This document shows, in pieces, positions 7,006 to 16,804 of a DNA stretch of 34,747 nucleotides. Location of the stretch: the NCBI GenBank assembly GCA_025363495.1, contig JANYDR010000253.1, positions 1-34,747 of the forward strand. The letters run 5' to 3'. Source of the stretch: Cyclobacteriaceae bacterium (GTDB lineage: Bacteria; Bacteroidota; Bacteroidia; Cytophagales; Cyclobacteriaceae). The position numbers were made by a program, and so were the translations under genes. A model generated the notes under the pieces. The model worked only from the letters and a program-made list of their open reading frames with translations, was not told the DNA's origin and made no database searches. The first letter of the stretch is position 1. Every line of letters starts with the position of its first letter.

Positions 7006-8337
7006 TCAACGATTAAAAGAGAGCCTTTTCCCTCTTCCGCCTTCATTCAAATTACCATTTTCATAAGCTAGCCTTCCAGAAACAAACGTATGAGTAATCT
7101 GCGATTGAAAAGTTTGCTCTTCAAACGGTGACCATCCGCACTTCGCTAAAATATTTTTCTTTTCAACTGCCCACCGACGATTAAGATCTGCGAGAATAAT
7201 ATCAGCAAAATAGCCTTCGCGTATAAAACCACGGTCTTCAATCCGAAAAAGAATAGCAGGATTATGACTCATCTTCTCAACGATCCGCTCCAGCGAAATT
7301 TTCCCCTGATGATAAAATTCAAGCATGGCAACTACACTGTGCTGAACCAAAGGTCCGCCGGACGGAGTTCTGAAATAGGTGTTTTGCTTTTCTTCCAACG
7401 TATGTGGCGCATGATCTGTAGCAATCACATCGATATGATTATCGAGCACAGCATTAAGAATAGCTTGCTGGTCCTGCTTTGTCTTAATGGCGGGATTCCA
7501 TTTTATTTTTGTTCCAAGTCGTGCGTAGTCGGAGTCATTAAACCAGAGATGATGAATACATGCTTCGGCGGTGACCTTCTTTTTTTCAAGCGGAAGTATA
7601 TTATCAAATAGTGCAACCTCACGGGCTGTTGAAATGTGTAGTATATGAAGCCGGGTTCCGTGTTTTTTAGCAAGGCCCACGGCAAAAGAAGAGGATTTGT
7701 AACATCCTTCTTCACTTCTGATGAGAGGATGATATTCAATCGGAATATCCTCGCCGTATTTTTTTCTAAACTCTTCTGTATTTTTTCTAATAGTTGGCTC
7801 ATCTTCACAATGACTTGCAATGAGCCCGGGAAATTTTGAAAAGAAGCCTTCCAGTATAATTGGATCATCCACCAGAAGATTCCCGGTAGAAGAACCCATG
7901 AAGATTTTAAGACCGCACACTTTCTTAAGATCGGTCTTCAGCACTTCCTCTATATTATCATTCGAGGCTCCTATATAAAAGGAATAGTTTGCCAGCGAAT
8001 CGCGTGATGCAATTGAATATTTTTCTTCCAGAAGAGCTTGAGTAAATGTTGGAGGAACCGTGTTGGGCATCTCCATAAAACTTGTAATGCCGCCAGCCAC
8101 TGCTGCCCTGGATTCAGTGTAGATATTTCCCTTATGAGTAAGACCTGGCTCCCGAAAATGGACCTGATCGTCAATAGCACCTGGAAGGAGATGCTGACCC
8201 TTCGCATCAATAATAGTAGCATCTTTTTCAGACAGATGAGAACCAAGTTTTTCAATCCGCTCATTCCGGATCAAAACGTCACTTTCGACGACCTTACCTT
8301 CGTTTACTATCTTCGCGTTGACAATGAGGGTATTCAT
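7006..8337 (-). CDS. pyrC: Dihydroorotase
   Basis: The third step of pyrimidine synthesis: reversible cyclisation of carbamoyl-aspartate to dihydroorotate, cytoplasmic. The 443-residue length fits the larger (class I-like) dihydroorotases. Visible motifs are DDQVHFREPGLTHKG at the first metal site, MEMPNT, GLKIFMGSSTG, SHCEDE and LHILHIST with metal-binding histidines, and ATDHAPHT with the catalytic aspartate. The usual HxH of the first site is QxH here (Q58, H60). I believe this substitution is common in Bacteroidota dihydroorotases. The start is MNTLIVNAKIV, only a few bases from the 5' end of a divergent helicase gene. Confidence 0.9.
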   Translation of the reverse strand: MNTLIVNAKIVNEGKVVESDVLIRNERIEKLGSHLSEKDATIIDAKGQHLLPGAIDDQVHFREPGLTHKGNIYTESRAAVAGGITSFMEMPNTVPPTFTQALLEEKYSIASRDSLANYSFYIGASNDNIEEVLKTDLKKVCGLKIFMGSSTGNLLVDDPIILEGFFSKFPGLIASHCEDEPTIRKNTEEFRKKYGEDIPIEYHPLIRSEEGCYKSSSFAVGLAKKHGTRLHILHISTAREVALFDNILPLEKKKVTAEACIHHLWFNDSDYARLGTKIKWNPAIKTKQDQQAILNAVLDNHIDVIATDHAPHTLEEKQNTYFRTPSGGPLVQHSVVAMLEFYHQGKISLERIVEKMSHNPAILFRIEDRGFIREGYFADIILADLNRRWAVEKKNILAKCGWSPFEEQTFQSQITHTFVSGRLAYENGNLNEGGRGKRLSFNR

Positions 8338-8364
8338 TCGTTGGTAAAGATAAATCCATTTGTT

Positions 8365-9621
8365 TTGGAAGATGTAAATAATTCATGGGAGAGCTTAAAA
8401 CTTAACCCTCAGTTACTGAAGGCAGTGGCAGAAGCGGGCTTTCAAAACCCTACGGAGATCCAGCAAATGGTCATTCCGCTCGCTCTTGGCGGCCAGGCAG
8501 TGATTGGGATCGCCCAAACCGGGACAGGTAAAACGGCGGCCTACCTGTTGCCCGTATTAAAAAAAATAAATTTTGCACAAGGCAAAGAGGCCCGGGCACT
8601 AGTACTGGCACCTACAAAGGAATTAGTTGTTCAGATCGCAGAGCATGCCAGAGCCTTGGCCAAATACACTGACCTGCGGATTGGAGTTTTATACGGTGGT
8701 GTTGGTCCCAAGACACAAATTGAAGTGTTGCAGGCAGGTGTTGATTTATTGATCGCGACTCCTGGTCGATTCATGGAAATTTATTTTCGAAATGAAATTC
8801 CCGTCAAGCAAATCAAAACACTCGTATTGGATGAAGCAGATCGCATGTTGGATATGGGATTCATGCATCAATTGAGAAAAATTTTTGAAGTAATTCCATC
8901 GAAACGACAAAACCTTCTTTTCTCAGCCACCTTTCCCGCAAAGGTTGAAAAGCTATCCCAGGAATTTTTAGAATTTCCTATAAAAGTGGAAGCATCTCCG
9001 CTTGTAATGGCAGCCCAGCAGGTTGAACAGGAATTATTTTACGTACCCAATCTTAAAACGAAAATTCACTTACTGGAATATCTGTTGCGGGATAAAACAG
9101 AATTTAACCGTGTAATGATTTTTACCCGCACAAAAGATTCGGCAAACGATGTGTTTAAATTCCTTGACAGGAAACAAATGGGACCAGTACGTGTCATTCA
9201 TTCCAACAAAGGTCAGAACAGCCGCATTAATGCAATGAATGAATTCAAGGAAGGCGGATTGAGAATACTCGTTACCACGGATGTTGCATCACGGGGAATT
9301 GATGTGACGAATGTATCACATGTTATTAATTTTGAAGTGCCGATGCAGTATGAGGACTACATTCATCGTATCGGTAGAACTGGCAGAGCCTTTCAAACGG
9401 GTAAAGCAATTACGTTCGTGAATGAGGCAGAGCGCTACCATATTCAGAAGATCGAAGAGTTAATGCGGGAAAAAATAGGACATAGAAAATTACCGGACGG
9501 AGTGGAGGTTGATCCAACTCCGTTAGCAGAAGCTCAGAAAATTGCTAAAGAAATTGACAGGCAGAAGCGTTATGAAGATCCGGAGTTCAGGGGAGCGTTT
9601 CATGAGCGTAAACGCAAATAA
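8365..9621 (+). CDS. DEAD-box ATP-dependent RNA helicase
   Basis: An RNA helicase that remodels RNA or ribosome precursors in the cytoplasm. Motifs in order are: Q motif (SLKLNPQLLKAVAEAGFQNP), AQTGTGKT, APTKEL (Lys in place of the usual Arg), TPGR, DEADRMLDMGF, FSATF, FTRTKDSA, TTDVASRGIDV and HRIGRTGR, then a short basic tail. The ORF track extends back to 8038, deep inside pyrC, which is implausible. No in-frame ATG exists near the Q motif; TTG at 8365 (LEDVNNSWESL) or TTG at 8341 are the likely starts. I chose 8365 from the usual distance to the Q motif. Its promoter must overlap pyrC coding sequence. Confidence 0.85.
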   Translation: MEDVNNSWESLKLNPQLLKAVAEAGFQNPTEIQQMVIPLALGGQAVIGIAQTGTGKTAAYLLPVLKKINFAQGKEARALVLAPTKELVVQIAEHARALAKYTDLRIGVLYGGVGPKTQIEVLQAGVDLLIATPGRFMEIYFRNEIPVKQIKTLVLDEADRMLDMGFMHQLRKIFEVIPSKRQNLLFSATFPAKVEKLSQEFLEFPIKVEASPLVMAAQQVEQELFYVPNLKTKIHLLEYLLRDKTEFNRVMIFTRTKDSANDVFKFLDRKQMGPVRVIHSNKGQNSRINAMNEFKEGGLRILVTTDVASRGIDVTNVSHVINFEVPMQYEDYIHRIGRTGRAFQTGKAITFVNEAERYHIQKIEELMREKIGHRKLPDGVEVDPTPLAEAQKIAKEIDRQKRYEDPEFRGAFHERKRK

Positions 9622-9670
9622 TTTATTGATGAGCTAAAACGGTTATTCGTTGATGGAATTTTCAAAATAA

Positions 9671-9700
9671 ATGAGGCGCCTCGATTATTCAGCGCCTCAT
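9671..9700 (-). terminator. Terminator hairpin downstream of rho
   Basis: The perfect 9-bp stem ATGAGGCGC / GCGCCTCAT has a 12-base loop. Read on the minus strand it is followed by TTATTTTGAA, which suits termination of rho transcripts. On the plus strand no T-run follows, so its effect on the helicase gene is less certain. Confidence 0.55.
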
Positions 9701-9735
9701 CAATGAATCATCAAATGATCGAATCAACGAATTAA

Positions 9736-11298
9736 TTATCCATTCATAGAGATCAAAAACTCCGAATTATTTCTAGTTCCCTTCATCTTGCTCTGCAGAA
9801 ACTCCATTGCTTCTATTGAATTCATATCGCTCATATACTTGCGAAGTATCCAAACCCGGGCGAGTTCATCTTCTTTCATCAACAGATCTTCGCGACGTGT
9901 TCCGGAAGCAGGCACATCAATAGAAGGATAAATGCGCTTATTGGAAAGTTTTCTATCAAGCACCAATTCCATATTTCCAGTTCCCTTGAACTCTTCAAAG
10001 ATAACTTCGTCCATCTTTGATCCTGTATCGATAAGGGCAGTGGCGATGATGGTGAGTGAGCCTCCATTTTCAATTTTGCGGGCTGCGCCGAAGAAACGTT
10101 TTGGCTTGTGGAGCGCATTGGCATCCACACCACCGGAAAGTATTTTCCCTGATGATGGCACTACCGTATTATAGGCACGGGCCAAACGTGTAAGAGAATC
10201 TAAAAGAATAACCACATCGTGACCGCACTCGGTCATACGTTTAGCTTTTTCTAAAACAATGCTGGCAATCTTCACGTGACGATCAGCTTGTTCGTCGAAT
10301 GTGGAGGCAATAACTTCAGCGCGCACACTGCGGGCCATGTCGGTTACTTCTTCAGGACGCTCATCGATCAGTAAAACAATCAGATATACTTCAGGATGAT
10401 TTTCCGCAATAGCATTTGCAATTTGTTTCAACAAGACTGTTTTACCGGTCTTTGGCTGAGCGACAATCATACCGCGTTGGCCTTTTCCAATGGGGGCAAA
10501 CAGATCAAGAATACGCGTTGACATATTGTCGGGCGTAGTGCTCAGTTTCAATTTTTCGTTTGGAAACAGTGGAGTGAGATATTCGAAAGCAACACGGTCG
10601 CGAATTTCTTCCGTTGTCTTGCCGTTTACGTTATCTACTTTGAGAAGCGCAAAATACTTTTCGCCTTCTTTTGGAGGACGTATTTGTCCGCGTACGGTAT
10701 CGCCGGTTTTTAAGCCGAGCAATTTTATTTGTGAAGGTGATACATAGATATCATCCGGACTTGCGAGGTAATTATAATCCGACGAGCGGAGAAATCCATA
10801 ACCATCCTGCATTAACTCTAAAACACCTTCATTGGTGATAGCACCATCAAAATCTTTGATGTTAAGAATTCTGGCTTGTTGCTGACGGTCTTGTTGAAAT
10901 TCGCGGGGAGGTGCGTCGTTGGAATTATTGGGAGGCTGCTGAGGAGGTTGTTGCTGCTGTGGCAGAGCTTCTTCAAACTTCGGCTGAGGTTCCTCAAACC
11001 GCTGGGCCCTTTGCTCATTCTCCACTTCTACTGGTTGGGATTCAACAGGAGCAGCTTCCTTTTTTGAAGGCGCTGCTGGAGGAGCAACGTTTTCCCGCCT
11101 TCTGGGCCTCATTTTGCGATCGGCATCATCATTTTGCTTTTTGGCCGGGGCCGCATCTTCTTTCAATGCCTGTTGATCAAGGATTTTGTAAACGAGGTCT
11201 TGCTTGGCAAGCTTCTTGGCGTTTTTTACGCCCATTTTTTCCCCGATGTCCTTTAATTCAGACAGGAGCATGACATTTAAGTCGTCAATAGTATACAT
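9736..11298 (-). CDS. rho: Transcription termination factor Rho
   Basis: A hexameric RNA-dependent ATPase that ends transcription. The N-terminal Rho_N domain covers about residues 1-45 ([20 protein letters not shown]). A low-complexity insert rich in Q, P, E and A follows (about 50-140, with [12 protein letters not shown]), then the RNA-binding cold-shock-like domain ([20 protein letters not shown]). The ATPase domain has Walker A AQPKTGKT, Walker [17 protein letters not shown] and the Q-loop region [20 protein letters not shown]. At 520 residues it is about 100 longer than E. coli Rho, owing to the insert, a feature known in Bacteroidota. It is convergent with the helicase gene and divergent from serS. 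Confidence 0.97.
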   Translation of the reverse strand: MYTIDDLNVMLLSELKDIGEKMGVKNAKKLAKQDLVYKILDQQALKEDAAPAKKQNDDADRKMRPRRRENVAPPAAPSKKEAAPVESQPVEVENEQRAQRFEEPQPKFEEALPQQQQPPQQPPNNSNDAPPREFQQDRQQQARILNIKDFDGAITNEGVLELMQDGYGFLRSSDYNYLASPDDIYVSPSQIKLLGLKTGDTVRGQIRPPKEGEKYFALLKVDNVNGKTTEEIRDRVAFEYLTPLFPNEKLKLSTTPDNMSTRILDLFAPIGKGQRGMIVAQPKTGKTVLLKQIANAIAENHPEVYLIVLLIDERPEEVTDMARSVRAEVIASTFDEQADRHVKIASIVLEKAKRMTECGHDVVILLDSLTRLARAYNTVVPSSGKILSGGVDANALHKPKRFFGAARKIENGGSLTIIATALIDTGSKMDEVIFEEFKGTGNMELVLDRKLSNKRIYPSIDVPASGTRREDLLMKEDELARVWILRKYMSDMNSIEAMEFLQSKMKGTRNNSEFLISMNG

Positions 11299-11562
11299 GA
11301 GATTAAAAAAAAGTAGTTGGTATGTTGATTATAAGTAAGTGAAGAGTCACGCTAAGAAACCGGATGAATTCCGAGACTAAAATTGAGTTTCAATAAGAAA
11401 GAACAGTAAAAGGTTGAATTTATCTATCGGGAACGGCTGTGGGAGCCTGATTGACAGTGCAAGTATAGGTCAAAATGGAATATTATCAAATTCGGCGCTG
11501 AAAATTATACCTGACAAATGGTGTACGAGCGATAAACAGGCAGGTTTCTATGAAGAAGGTTG

Positions 11563-11570
11563 TAATTTTG
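11563..11570 (+). promoter_or_regulatory. Possible -7 element for serS
   Basis: TAATTTTG matches TAnnTTTG and lies 20 bases before the serS ATG. A perfect -33 TTG is missing at the best spacing. The rest of the 292-bp rho-serS gap shows nothing I recognise. Confidence 0.4.
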
Positions 11571-11590
11571 TCGACTAAAAGAATACGTAC

Positions 11591-12874
11591 ATGTTGCAAA
11601 TCAATGTCATCCGGGAGAATATGGAGAAAGTCCTTGCCGGATTGAAGAAAAGGAATTTTAAAGATGCGGAAAACCTGATTAATGAGGTTGTAGAAACAGA
11701 CAAGTTGCGTAAGGACACGCAAAAGAAAGCAGATGATTTAAAAGCAAAGTCAAATACTGACTCAAAAAAAATCGGGGAATTAATAAAAGCAGGGAAGACG
11801 GGAGAAGTAAATGATCTGAAGAGTCAGGTAGCCGCCGACAGGCAGAATATTAAATCCTGGGAAGAAAGTCTTGTTGAATATGAAAGGAAATTAGAAGAGC
11901 TGCTTTATAAAATTCCTAACGTGCCTGCTGAAAAAGTACCTGCTGGCAAAGGGGCTGAGGATAACTTTACCGTATATGAATACGGTTCATTGCCTTCATT
12001 GCCCACAGATGCACAGCCACATTGGGAACTCATTAAGAAGTATGACATTATTGATTTTGACCTTGGAAATAAAATAGCGGGCGCGGGTTTTCCTGTTTAT
12101 AAAAACAAAGGCGCGAAGCTTCAGCGTGCATTGATCAATTTCTTTCTGGATGAAGCATCCAAACAAGGTTATGCAGAAGTTCAACCACCCATCGTAGTAA
12201 ACAAAGCGAGTGGCTATGGTACAGGTCAGCTTCCCGACAAGGAAGGGCAGATGTACTTTATTACGGAGGATGAGCTTTATCTTATTCCAACGGCAGAGGT
12301 ACCAATCACTAATCTTTATAGAGATGTAATGGTAAACGAACAGGATTTACCTATCAGAAATGTTGGCTACACTCCCTGCTTTAGAAGAGAAGCGGGAAGC
12401 TGGGGAGCCCATGTGCGCGGGCTTAATCGTCTTCATCAATTTGATAAAGTTGAGATCGTGCAGATACGAAAAGCTGAAGAATCATATCAGACGCTTGAGG
12501 AAATGAGTGCATACGTGCAAAGTCTTCTCGAAAAACTTGAGTTACCTTACAGGAAGTTGTTGCTATGTGGCGGCGATATGGGATTTAATTCGGCTATGAC
12601 ATACGATATGGAAGTGTATGCCGGCGCGCAGCAACGATGGCTTGAGGTAAGTTCTGTCAGTAACTTTGAAACATTTCAGGCCAATCGCCTGAAACTTCGC
12701 TATAAGAATAGGGATGGAAAGACTCAATTACTTCATACACTCAATGGCAGTGCCTTGGCGCTTCCGCGGATTGTGGCTGCTATTCTTGAAAACAACCAAA
12801 CAAAAGATGGTATTAAAGTGCCCAGTGTATTGGTGCCTTACACCCGATTTGAAATGATAGATGGCAATTCATAA
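11591..12874 (+). CDS. serS: Seryl-tRNA synthetase
   Basis: A class II aminoacyl-tRNA synthetase charging tRNA-Ser. The N-terminal tRNA-binding coiled coil runs over about residues 25-110 (lysine/glutamate-rich heptads). The catalytic domain shows TAEVPITNLYRD, the motif 2 segment TPCFRREAGSWG with HQFDKVEIV, and motif 3 LNGSALALPRIVAAILENNQ. The 427-residue length is standard. The stop codon falls in a heptad repeat that runs up to the start of the next gene. Confidence 0.97.
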   Translation: MLQINVIRENMEKVLAGLKKRNFKDAENLINEVVETDKLRKDTQKKADDLKAKSNTDSKKIGELIKAGKTGEVNDLKSQVAADRQNIKSWEESLVEYERKLEELLYKIPNVPAEKVPAGKGAEDNFTVYEYGSLPSLPTDAQPHWELIKKYDIIDFDLGNKIAGAGFPVYKNKGAKLQRALINFFLDEASKQGYAEVQPPIVVNKASGYGTGQLPDKEGQMYFITEDELYLIPTAEVPITNLYRDVMVNEQDLPIRNVGYTPCFRREAGSWGAHVRGLNRLHQFDKVEIVQIRKAEESYQTLEEMSAYVQSLLEKLELPYRKLLLCGGDMGFNSAMTYDMEVYAGAQQRWLEVSSVSNFETFQANRLKLRYKNRDGKTQLLHTLNGSALALPRIVAAILENNQTKDGIKVPSVLVPYTRFEMIDGNS

Positions 12875-12900
12875 TTCATAACCTATAATTCATAACTCAT
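12866..12900. repeat. Heptad repeat (unit AATTCAT) between serS and a helicase gene
   Basis: Five units in perfect register: AATTCAT, AATTCAT, AACCTAT, AATTCAT, AACTCAT. It begins inside the last codons of serS and ends exactly at the TTG start of the next gene. It therefore supplies the serS stop and the whole 5' leader of the helicase. Confidence 0.75.
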
Positions 12901-14133
12901 TTGACTTTTCAGGATTTTCATTTTGACACCAAACTTCAGGAAGGCCTTGAGTCAATGGGTTATGCGAAGCCTACGCCCATACAGGAGCAGGCTATACCGG
13001 TAATTCTTCAAAACAAAGATGTGATTGCCTGTGCGCAAACCGGTACGGGAAAAACCGCGGCATACATTTTACCGGTACTTCATAAAATAATCAATACAGA
13101 CCATCGACATCTAAACACTTTAATAATTGCTCCCACGCGGGAATTAGCACAACAGATCGATCAGCAGATTGAGGGTTTTGCCTATTTCACAGGAGTAAGT
13201 TCAATACCGGTTTACGGAGGCGGTGATGGAGCTACCTGGGACCAGCAACGAAAAGCACTTGATCACGGCGCTGATATTGTTATTGCTACTCCTGGTAGGT
13301 TAATTGCGTTGCTTGCCGGTGGAACTGTAAAGCTTGAACATTTAAAGCATCTTATACTTGATGAAGCGGACCGCATGCTTGACATGGGTTTCTATGAAGA
13401 CATCGTGCGCATCATTAATTATTTACCAAAGGAGAGACAAACACTTTTATTTTCTGCCACGATGCCTCCCAATATACGGAAGCTGGCGAATAAGATTTTA
13501 AATCAACCTGTTGAGATAAACATTTCAATTGCCAAACCGGCTGAGGGGATTTTGCAGCAGGCTTACCTGGTTTATGATGTCAACAAAGTCACCCTTATAA
13601 AGAAATTGCTTACATCGGGAAACTTCACAACGGTTATCATTTTTGCATCCACAAAAGAAAGCGTAAAGAAACTAGATCAGACTTTGTTAAAAGCGGGTCT
13701 GCCCGTGAAGGCATTTCACTCTGATCTGGAGCAAACGGAACGTGAAGATATTCTTAGGGCGTTCAAGAGTAAGCAAATCAGCATCATCATTGGCACGGAT
13801 GTACTTTCAAGAGGTATTGATGTTGAGGGTATTAGCCTTGTTGTCAATTTTGACGTACCACCGGATCCTGAAGATTATGTGCATCGTGTTGGCCGGACGG
13901 CCCGTGCAGCGACAACAGGTACAGCTATTACATTCATCAATGATAAAGATCAGCGTAAATTCTACAGCATAGAAAATATGATTGGGTCAACGATACCGAA
14001 ACTTCCATTTCCTGAAGGTGAGGGGGAAGCTCCATTATATGAACCGGAGTCAAGACCTAAAAAATCATTTGACAAAAAAAGAAGTCCACAAAAAGGGGGG
14101 AATCGAAGCGGAGGATTTAAGAGAAGAAACTAA
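12901..14133 (+). CDS. DEAD-box RNA helicase, RhlE-like
   Basis: A second DEAD-box helicase of 410 residues. Motifs are: Q motif (FDTKLQEGLESMGYAKPTPIQ), AQTGTGKT, APTRELAQQ, TPGRL, DEADRMLDMGF, FSATM, IIFASTKES, GTDVLSRGIDV and HRVGRTAR. It ends with a basic Lys/Arg/Gly tail (KKSFDKKRSPQKGGNRSGGF), typical of RhlE-type helicases that act on structured RNA. The start is TTG; no in-frame ATG precedes the Q motif. It lies 26 bp after serS and is likely co-transcribed with it. The two helicases in this window are clearly diverged paralogues. Confidence 0.93.
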   Translation: MTFQDFHFDTKLQEGLESMGYAKPTPIQEQAIPVILQNKDVIACAQTGTGKTAAYILPVLHKIINTDHRHLNTLIIAPTRELAQQIDQQIEGFAYFTGVSSIPVYGGGDGATWDQQRKALDHGADIVIATPGRLIALLAGGTVKLEHLKHLILDEADRMLDMGFYEDIVRIINYLPKERQTLLFSATMPPNIRKLANKILNQPVEINISIAKPAEGILQQAYLVYDVNKVTLIKKLLTSGNFTTVIIFASTKESVKKLDQTLLKAGLPVKAFHSDLEQTEREDILRAFKSKQISIIIGTDVLSRGIDVEGISLVVNFDVPPDPEDYVHRVGRTARAATTGTAITFINDKDQRKFYSIENMIGSTIPKLPFPEGEGEAPLYEPESRPKKSFDKKRSPQKGGNRSGGFKRRN

Positions 14134-14135
14134 AC

Positions 14136-14163
14136 GACCTGTAACCTGAATCCTGTAACTAAG
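14136..14163. repeat. Short heptad repeat (unit about AACCTGT)
   Basis: Units GACCTGT, AACCTGA, ATCCTGT and a decayed AACTAAG follow the helicase stop directly and end just before the mutS stop on the other strand. Confidence 0.5.
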
Positions 14164-14168
14164 CAGGA

Positions 14169-16772
14169 CTAGCTACCCTTCTTTAAAGTCAGAAGAATCT
14201 CATTCAGCTTAAGCAATGCTTCTACCGGACTAATAGTATTGATATCAACCTTGCTGAGTAATTCCTGAACTTCTTTAAACTTCGGGTCCATCGCAAAAAG
14301 GCTCATCTGAAAATTCTCTTTGGGCAGATCAGCAAGTTTTTTCTTTGACTCGTTTTTGTGCTTGTCTTTTTCCAGGAAGTGTAAAATTTCATTGGCACGC
14401 AGTACAATCTTATTCGGCATACCTGCCATTTGTGCTACGTGAATTCCAAAACTGTGTTCACTGCCTCCTTCTTTCAACTTGCGCATGAAGAGAATTTTAT
14501 CACCCGCTTCTTTTACACTGACATTGAAATTTTTTACTCTCGAAAAATCTTCTGTCAATTGATTGAGCTCATGATAGTGAGTCGCAAACAATGTTTTAGG
14601 TCTTACTTCCTGAAACTGATGAAGGTATTCTACAATGGCCCATGCGATTGAGACACCATCATACGTGCTGGTGCCGCGACCAATCTCATCCATTAAAATA
14701 AGGCTCCGGTCACTAAGATTATTGAGAATGCTCGCCGTCTCAGTCATCTCCACCATAAATGTGGATTCTCCACGCGATAAGTTGTCTGACGCACCAACCC
14801 GTGTAAAAATCTTATCAACGATACCAATGCGGGCACTCACTGCAGGAACATAACTTCCCATCTGTGCCATAAGAACGATCAACGCCGTTTGTCTTAATAA
14901 AGCTGACTTACCGGCCATATTTGGTCCGGTGATGATTAAAATTTGCTGAGTTTCGTTGGAGAGAAAGATATCATTGGGAACATAATTTTCACCCGCTGGC
15001 AATTGTTTTTCAATTACAGGATGACGCCCTGCCTCAATTATTAATTGGGTAGTATCATTAATTTCAGGTCTTGCGTAACGATTGGCTTTTGCGGTAAACG
15101 CAAATGAGAGTAAACAATCAAGAACAGCAATAACCCGGGCATTTTGTTGAATTTGTGAAACAAAATCGGCTGCGTGATGGACAAGCTCCAGGAAAAGTCT
15201 TTGCTCTATTACTGTCAGCCTCTCTTCAGCATGAAGTATTTTTTCTTCATAGACTTTTAACTCTTCCGTAATGTATCGTTCAGCATTTACAAGAGTTTGC
15301 TTGCGGATCCAATCATTAGGGACCTTATCCTTATTGGCATTGCTTACTTCAAGGTAGTATCCAAAGACTTTGTTGTATGAAATTTTCAGCGAATTGATTC
15401 CTGTTCTTTCAACTTCGCGTTTTTGAATCTGCAATAGGTAATCTTTTCCGGAAAAAGCGATTGCGCGAAGCTCATCAAGCTCTGCGTTTACTCCTTCTTT
15501 GATGATGCCGCCTTGGTGAACAAGCATGGGCGCATCATCTTTTAATTCTTTTTCGATTTTCTCAAGCAGGAATTCACATTTGTTAAGTTGGTCTCCAAGT
15601 TTTTTTAAATCAGGAGTGGTAGTACCTGTGATTAATTCTTTTATCGGAAGAATCGCCAGCAGTGATCTTTTCAGTTGGACCAACTCACGCGGATTGATTC
15701 GTCCTACAGCCACTTTTGAAATAAGGCGTTCCAGATCGGCGATCTGGTGCAGGTGATTTGTAATTTTTTCTCCCAATTCGGGTTCGTGATAGAATTTTTC
15801 TACCACCGATAACCGCTCCTCGATCGCTATCTTTTCTTTTAACGGAAGCACCATCCACTTTCGCAGTTGACGTGAGCCCATTGGGGTGACAGTTTGATCC
15901 AGTATTTGTAGTAGTGGAACACCACCTTCGTGAGGAGAATGGATAAGTTCAAGGTTGCGTATCGTAAATTTATCAAGCCAGACATATGTCTCCTCATCAA
16001 TTCGGGAGATAGAAGCAATATGATGAGTGTCTCTATGCTCCGTTGCTTCGAGGTAGTGAAGAACAGCACCAGCAGCAATGATCGCTTCGTTTAATCCATC
16101 TATACCGAAGCCTTTTAATGTCGAAGTCTTGAACTGACTTATTAATTTCTCTTGGGCGAAATCAAATGCATATACCCAATCATCCAGGGCAAAAGTGGCA
16201 TACTCATCGCCAAAATGTTTTTCTAATTTTTCACGCTGACTTTTGCAAAAAATAATTTCCGATGGACTTAAGCTTTGAAGGAGTTTAAAAATATAATTTT
16301 CTGTTCCCTGGGCACAATAAAATTCGCCGGTACTGATGTCCAGTAATGCAACACCCAAAGTTCCTTTTGCGGCAAACACAGAAGCGAGAAAATTATTTCT
16401 CTTTCGTTCGAGTACATTATCATTGTAGGAAACACCTGGTGTTACGAGTTCTGTTACACCGCGTTTGACAATGCCTTTCACAAACCGCGGATCCTCCAGT
16501 TGATCACAAATAGCAACGCGATGACCAGCCCTGACAAGTTTTGGCAGGTAAGTATCAAGGGAATGGTGCGGGAATCCTGCTAACTCAATTTCAGACGCGG
16601 AGCCACTTCCTCGTTTTGTTAATGTAATATCAAGCACTTTACTGGCTTCAATGGCATCCTCGCCAAACGTCTCATAAAAATCGCCAACCCTGAATAGCAG
16701 CAGGGCACCCGGATACTTCGCCTTGATGGCGTTGTATTGTTTCATAAGGGGTGTTTCTATGGAGGGTGCCAT
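14169..16772 (-). CDS. mutS: DNA mismatch repair protein MutS
   Basis: Recognises mismatches and small loops in DNA and starts repair with MutL. The mismatch-reading motif is [16 protein letters not shown] (Phe-x-Glu). The C-terminal ATPase has Walker A GPNMAGKS, the conserved [18 protein letters not shown] segment, Walker [17 protein letters not shown] and FATHYHEL. Length 867 is normal. The start taken is [14 protein letters not shown]; the internal MKQ is a less likely alternative. It lies 32 bp downstream of the six-TM kinase-like gene on the same strand, so the two may share a transcript. The C-terminal end shows no obvious beta-clamp motif. Confidence 0.97.
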   Translation of the reverse strand: MAPSIETPLMKQYNAIKAKYPGALLLFRVGDFYETFGEDAIEASKVLDITLTKRGSGSASEIELAGFPHHSLDTYLPKLVRAGHRVAICDQLEDPRFVKGIVKRGVTELVTPGVSYNDNVLERKRNNFLASVFAAKGTLGVALLDISTGEFYCAQGTENYIFKLLQSLSPSEIIFCKSQREKLEKHFGDEYATFALDDWVYAFDFAQEKLISQFKTSTLKGFGIDGLNEAIIAAGAVLHYLEATEHRDTHHIASISRIDEETYVWLDKFTIRNLELIHSPHEGGVPLLQILDQTVTPMGSRQLRKWMVLPLKEKIAIEERLSVVEKFYHEPELGEKITNHLHQIADLERLISKVAVGRINPRELVQLKRSLLAILPIKELITGTTTPDLKKLGDQLNKCEFLLEKIEKELKDDAPMLVHQGGIIKEGVNAELDELRAIAFSGKDYLLQIQKREVERTGINSLKISYNKVFGYYLEVSNANKDKVPNDWIRKQTLVNAERYITEELKVYEEKILHAEERLTVIEQRLFLELVHHAADFVSQIQQNARVIAVLDCLLSFAFTAKANRYARPEINDTTQLIIEAGRHPVIEKQLPAGENYVPNDIFLSNETQQILIITGPNMAGKSALLRQTALIVLMAQMGSYVPAVSARIGIVDKIFTRVGASDNLSRGESTFMVEMTETASILNNLSDRSLILMDEIGRGTSTYDGVSIAWAIVEYLHQFQEVRPKTLFATHYHELNQLTEDFSRVKNFNVSVKEAGDKILFMRKLKEGGSEHSFGIHVAQMAGMPNKIVLRANEILHFLEKDKHKNESKKKLADLPKENFQMSLFAMDPKFKEVQELLSKVDINTISPVEALLKLNEILLTLKKGS

Positions 16773-16804
16773 GAGGTGAATCTTTTTTGAAAAGCCGAAA
16801 GTAA

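Noticed and set aside
7264-7611. 115-residue plus-strand ORF inside pyrC
   Set aside because: It is a shadow of pyrC; no homology-like pattern is seen.
8038-8364. N-terminal extension of the helicase ORF to ATG 8038
   Set aside because: It runs antisense through about 300 bases of pyrC, has an atypical residue mix, and adds nothing resembling the helicase family before the Q motif.
9702-9733. Possible period-8 repeat AATGAATC/ATCAAATG/ATCGAATC/AACGAATT
   Set aside because: Units match only about 6 of 8 bases, and the phase is not 7 as in the better arrays; too weak to list as a repeat.
10911-11273. 120-residue plus-strand ORF inside rho
   Set aside because: It is antisense to the Q/P-rich low-complexity insert of Rho; the Leu/Arg/Trp-rich translation is a composition artefact.
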